This document shows, piece after piece, positions 31,093 to 33,326 of a stretch of DNA of 33,326 bases; the first letter of the stretch is position 1; every line of letters starts with the position of its first letter. The stretch covers positions 1 to 33,326 of the forward strand of contig JAFQEB010000089.1 of NCBI GenBank assembly GCA_017399225.1, in the 5' to 3' direction. Position numbers and translations under genes: made by a program. The notes beneath the pieces are model-generated. The model did not search any database. It was not told where the DNA came from and was given only the letters and a program-made list of their open reading frames with translations. The stretch comes from Clostridia bacterium. GTDB taxonomy: Bacteria > Bacillota_A > Clostridia > Christensenellales > Aristaeellaceae.

Positions 31093-31133
31093 AATACCCG
31101 CCGCACAGCAATCAGACCGTGCGGCGGGCGTTT
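31093..31133 (-). terminator. Terminator after argS (possibly bidirectional)
   Basis: A perfect 10-bp GC-rich stem (CCCGCCGCAC at 31097-31106, GTGCGGCGGG at 31119-31128) with a 12-base loop lies about 20 bases after the argS stop. TATTTG follows on the minus strand and CGTTTT on the plus strand. Confidence 0.8.
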
Positions 31134-31151
31134 TCATATGCAATTCGGGGC

Positions 31152-32870
31152 TTACATGCGCTCCGGCGCCTCGATGCCGATGAGCCACAGGCCGGTCTTG
31201 ATGACGTCCTTGACGGCCTTGGTCAGCGCCACGCGGGCAGCAGCCACGCCGGGCTCTGCATCCAGGACACGGTGCTCGTAGTAGAACTTGTTGTAGCCCT
31301 GGGCGATGTCGGTCACCGCGCGGGTCACCATGGAGGGTTCGTACTTGTCGGCGGCCTCCTTCACCACGTCGGGGAAGCGGCTCAGCAGGCGCAGCAGGTG
31401 CTGGGCCTCGTCATCGGCCAAACCGTTGTAGTCCACCTCGGGCAGTTCGACCTCCGCCGCCTTGCGCAGCACGGAGCAGCAGCGGGCGTGGGTGTACTGC
31501 ACATAGGGGCCGGTCTCGCCGTCGAAGTTCAGCGCGCGCTCGAAGGAGAAGTCGATGTCCTTGATGCGGCCGTTTGACAGGTCGGAATAGATGACCGCGC
31601 CGATACCCACCTGACGGGCGACCTCTTCCTTGTTGGGGAGGTTCGGGGACTTCTCGTTGATGATATCGAGGGCCTTCTGCATGGCCTGGTTGAGCACATC
31701 TTCGAGGTAGACGACGCGGCCCTTGCGGGTGGAGAACGCCTGACCCTCGAAGGAGATCATGCCGAAGGAGACGTGCACGCAGTCCTTGGCCCAGGGCTTG
31801 CCCATCTTCTCCAGCACCTTGAACAGCTGGCGGAAGTGCAGATCCTGCTGGTAGGCCACGACGTAGAGGCACTTGTCAAAGTCGTAGACATTCTTGCGGT
31901 ACACGGCGGCGGCCAGGTCACGGGTGTGGTACAGCGTCGCGCCGTCGGAGCGCAGGATGATGCAGGGAGGCATCTTGTCCTCCTCCAGATCGACCACAGA
32001 CGCGCCCTGGGAGATGGTCAGCAGGCCCTTTTCCCGCAGCTCGTCGATGACCACATCCATCTTGTCCATATAGAAGGACTCGCCGGCGTAGGAGTCAAAC
32101 TCCACGCCCAGCATGTCATACACGCGCGCGGCGTCCTTGAGAGTGATGTCCTTGAACCAGTTCCAGATGGCGCGGGCTTCCTCGTCGCCGTCCTCGATCT
32201 TCTTGAACCAGGCACGGCCCTCGTCCTCCAGGGAGGGATCCTTCTCGGCCTCCTCGTGGAACTTGACGTACAGGCGCATCATTTCAGTGATGCCCTTCTC
32301 CTCGACCTCCTCCTTGGAGCCCCAGGTCTTGTAGGCGTAGATCATCTTGCCGAACTGGGTGCCCCAGTCGCCCAGGTGATTGATGCCCACGGTCTTGTAG
32401 CCCAGGAAGTCATGGATGCGCTTAAGGGAATGGCCGATCATGGTGGTGGACAGATGGCCCACGCCGAAGCGCTTGGCGATGTTGATGGAGGAGTAGTCCA
32501 GGCAGACGGTCTTGCCGTTGCCCATATTGGAGGAGCCGAAGCGCTCGCCCTGCTCCAGCACGGCATCCAGCGTCTCCTTGGCGAAATTGACACGGTTGAG
32601 GAAGAAGTTCACATAGCCATTGACGGGCTCGACTCGGGCCACCTCGGGGCTGTTCCACTTCTCGCACAGGGTCTTGGCGATCATGGGCGGGGCCATGCGC
32701 AGGGCCTTGGCCAGGCGGAACACGGGGAAGGCGTAATCGCCCATTTCACGGTTCGGGGGAACGGCCAGCAGGCCGCGGATCTCATCGGCAGTGGGGAGGC
32801 CCTGGGCTTCCGGCCAGGTGGAAGTCAGGCACTCGGCGGTCAGGGTCGCAATGCGGGTCATCATATCCAT
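31152..32870 (-). CDS. argS: Arginyl-tRNA synthetase
   Basis: The 572-residue enzyme charges tRNA-Arg with arginine in the cytosol. It has the N-terminal Add-1-like domain (EMGDYAFPVFRLAKAL, VNGYVNFFLNR), the HIGH-type signature INIAKRFGVGHLSTTMIGHS near residue 135, HLGDWGTQFGKMIYAY, the ArgRS form of the KMSKS region (SFEGQAFSTRKGRVVYLED) and the C-terminal anticodon-binding domain (YVQYTHARCCSVLRKAAEVE). Length fits the family. The start is uncertain: the ATG at 32870 (MDMMTRI) lies 11 bases from AAGGAG, and a GTG at 32876 lies five bases from it. The promoter is at 32919-32947 and the terminator at 31093-31133, so it is a single-gene unit. Confidence 0.97.
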   Translation of the reverse strand: MDMMTRIATLTAECLTSTWPEAQGLPTADEIRGLLAVPPNREMGDYAFPVFRLAKALRMAPPMIAKTLCEKWNSPEVARVEPVNGYVNFFLNRVNFAKETLDAVLEQGERFGSSNMGNGKTVCLDYSSINIAKRFGVGHLSTTMIGHSLKRIHDFLGYKTVGINHLGDWGTQFGKMIYAYKTWGSKEEVEEKGITEMMRLYVKFHEEAEKDPSLEDEGRAWFKKIEDGDEEARAIWNWFKDITLKDAARVYDMLGVEFDSYAGESFYMDKMDVVIDELREKGLLTISQGASVVDLEEDKMPPCIILRSDGATLYHTRDLAAAVYRKNVYDFDKCLYVVAYQQDLHFRQLFKVLEKMGKPWAKDCVHVSFGMISFEGQAFSTRKGRVVYLEDVLNQAMQKALDIINEKSPNLPNKEEVARQVGIGAVIYSDLSNGRIKDIDFSFERALNFDGETGPYVQYTHARCCSVLRKAAEVELPEVDYNGLADDEAQHLLRLLSRFPDVVKEAADKYEPSMVTRAVTDIAQGYNKFYYEHRVLDAEPGVAAARVALTKAVKDVIKTGLWLIGIEAPERM

Positions 32871-32918
32871 AAGCACTCATGCTCCTTTGCATTGGCGTTG
32901 ATTGGCATATACGGAATT

Positions 32919-32947
32919 ATGATACCACAGTTTTGCCGCATGTGCAA
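32919..32947 (-). promoter_or_regulatory. argS promoter
   Basis: Minus-strand TTGCAC (-35, 32942-32947), 17-base spacer and TATCAT (-10, 32919-32924). The leader is too short for a T-box riboswitch. Confidence 0.65.
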
Positions 32948-33019
32948 CGAAAAAAGCTGGCTCCGGGCGATTTTGCCTGCTATAGGCGGACGCGGGCGCG
33001 TGTGGAAGCCGGGCGACAG

Positions 33020-33326
33020 CCTCATCCTCCACCGTTGGCGCAGGCTCCCACCGTCATCGCGCGAGCGCGATGCCACCTCCCTCAAGGAGGGAGGCTTTTG
33101 GCTTCGTTGATCCCGCCGAAGCTCCCGTAGAGGCGACAGCCTCATCCATCACCGCTGGCGCGGCGGTCCCCCTTCCCCCAGGGGGGAAGGGGGCAAATGG
33201 CGTATCCCGTAGGGGCGAGCATTGCTCGCCCGCTTTGCCGCAGTCCCATTCTGCCGCAAGAGGCGCGTCTGCGGACGCGCAGGGCCCTCTCACCCGCTGC
33301 GCGGGAGCTCCCCCGAAGGGGGAGCC
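33020..33326. repeat. Composite palindromic intergenic repeat, right copy
   Basis: A B-type module variant (CCTCATCCTCCACCG to a CCTCCCTC/GAGGGAGG hairpin) covers about 33020-33101. It is followed by a second B module at 33139-33190, module A at 33209-33232 (GGGCGAGC-ATT-GCTCGCCC), module C at 33261-33282 (same as 537-558) and module D from 33284 to the edge, with ACCCGC/GCGGG and CTCCCCC/GGGGGAG hairpins. The order B-A-C-D matches 411-605. I see no gene in the stretch from argS to the right edge. Confidence 0.8.

Overview
The window looks like chromosomal DNA from a GC-rich member of the Firmicutes, most likely an uncultured gut Clostridia. The supporting signs are strong AAGGAGG-type ribosome binding sites before nearly every gene, Gram-positive-type secreted proteins, a type VII secretion ATPase of the Firmicutes kind, and dispersed palindromic repeats of a style common in gut Clostridia. 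The taxonomy is an inference; no rRNA is present.

Layout. 1-122: start of rpsB (30S protein S2, minus strand) with its promoter and leader. About 360-605: a composite of palindromic repeats. 631-3248 (minus): a secreted WG-repeat protein, a small PNPOx-like flavoprotein and a PPK2 polyphosphate kinase. 3445-9242 (minus): four paralogous Sec-secreted proteins. 9455-12586 (plus): a GH42 beta-galactosidase, a glutathione peroxidase and an OhrR/MarR-type repressor with a recognisable operator. 12728-28641 (minus): one long, tightly spaced gene series, discussed below. 28857-30621 (plus): an XRE regulator and a ferritin-like protein. 30628-30993 (minus): a second XRE protein. 31152-32870 (minus): argS. 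33020-33326: a second composite of the same palindromic repeats, with modules in the same order as on the left.

The centrepiece is the 12.7-28.6 kb series, an apparently undescribed variant of a type VII secretion (T7SS/Ess) locus. In transcription order it encodes an EssC-like FHA/three-ATPase motor, an EsaB-like ubiquitin-fold protein, a DUF4176-like protein, three small helical Esx-type proteins (one a clear WXG100), a larger protein (341 aa) with a related N-terminal helical segment, a second DUF4176-like protein and a second larger protein (300 aa). These are followed by a secreted TPR/FN3-like protein, a membrane-anchored Ser/Thr kinase and three Sec-secreted paralogs. I find no EsaA, EssA or EssB by sequence. 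The kinase (cytosolic kinase, one membrane segment, external beta-rich domain) has the topology of EssB, whose cytosolic domain is a pseudokinase fold, but it keeps all catalytic residues. Together with the FHA domain of EssC this suggests a secretion machine controlled by phosphorylation.

Seven secreted paralogs (three at the end of this series, four in the 3.4-9.2 kb array) share a helical N-terminal domain of about 150-200 residues. It begins right after the signal peptide and is fused to different C-terminal modules: FN3, a WxxWSxW-rich domain, a DUF6273-like domain, an RCC1-like propeller or an acidic tail. Both arrays end in the same type of C-terminal domain and the same downstream repeat, so they probably derive from one array by block duplication or were split by the 9.4-12.6 kb cassette.
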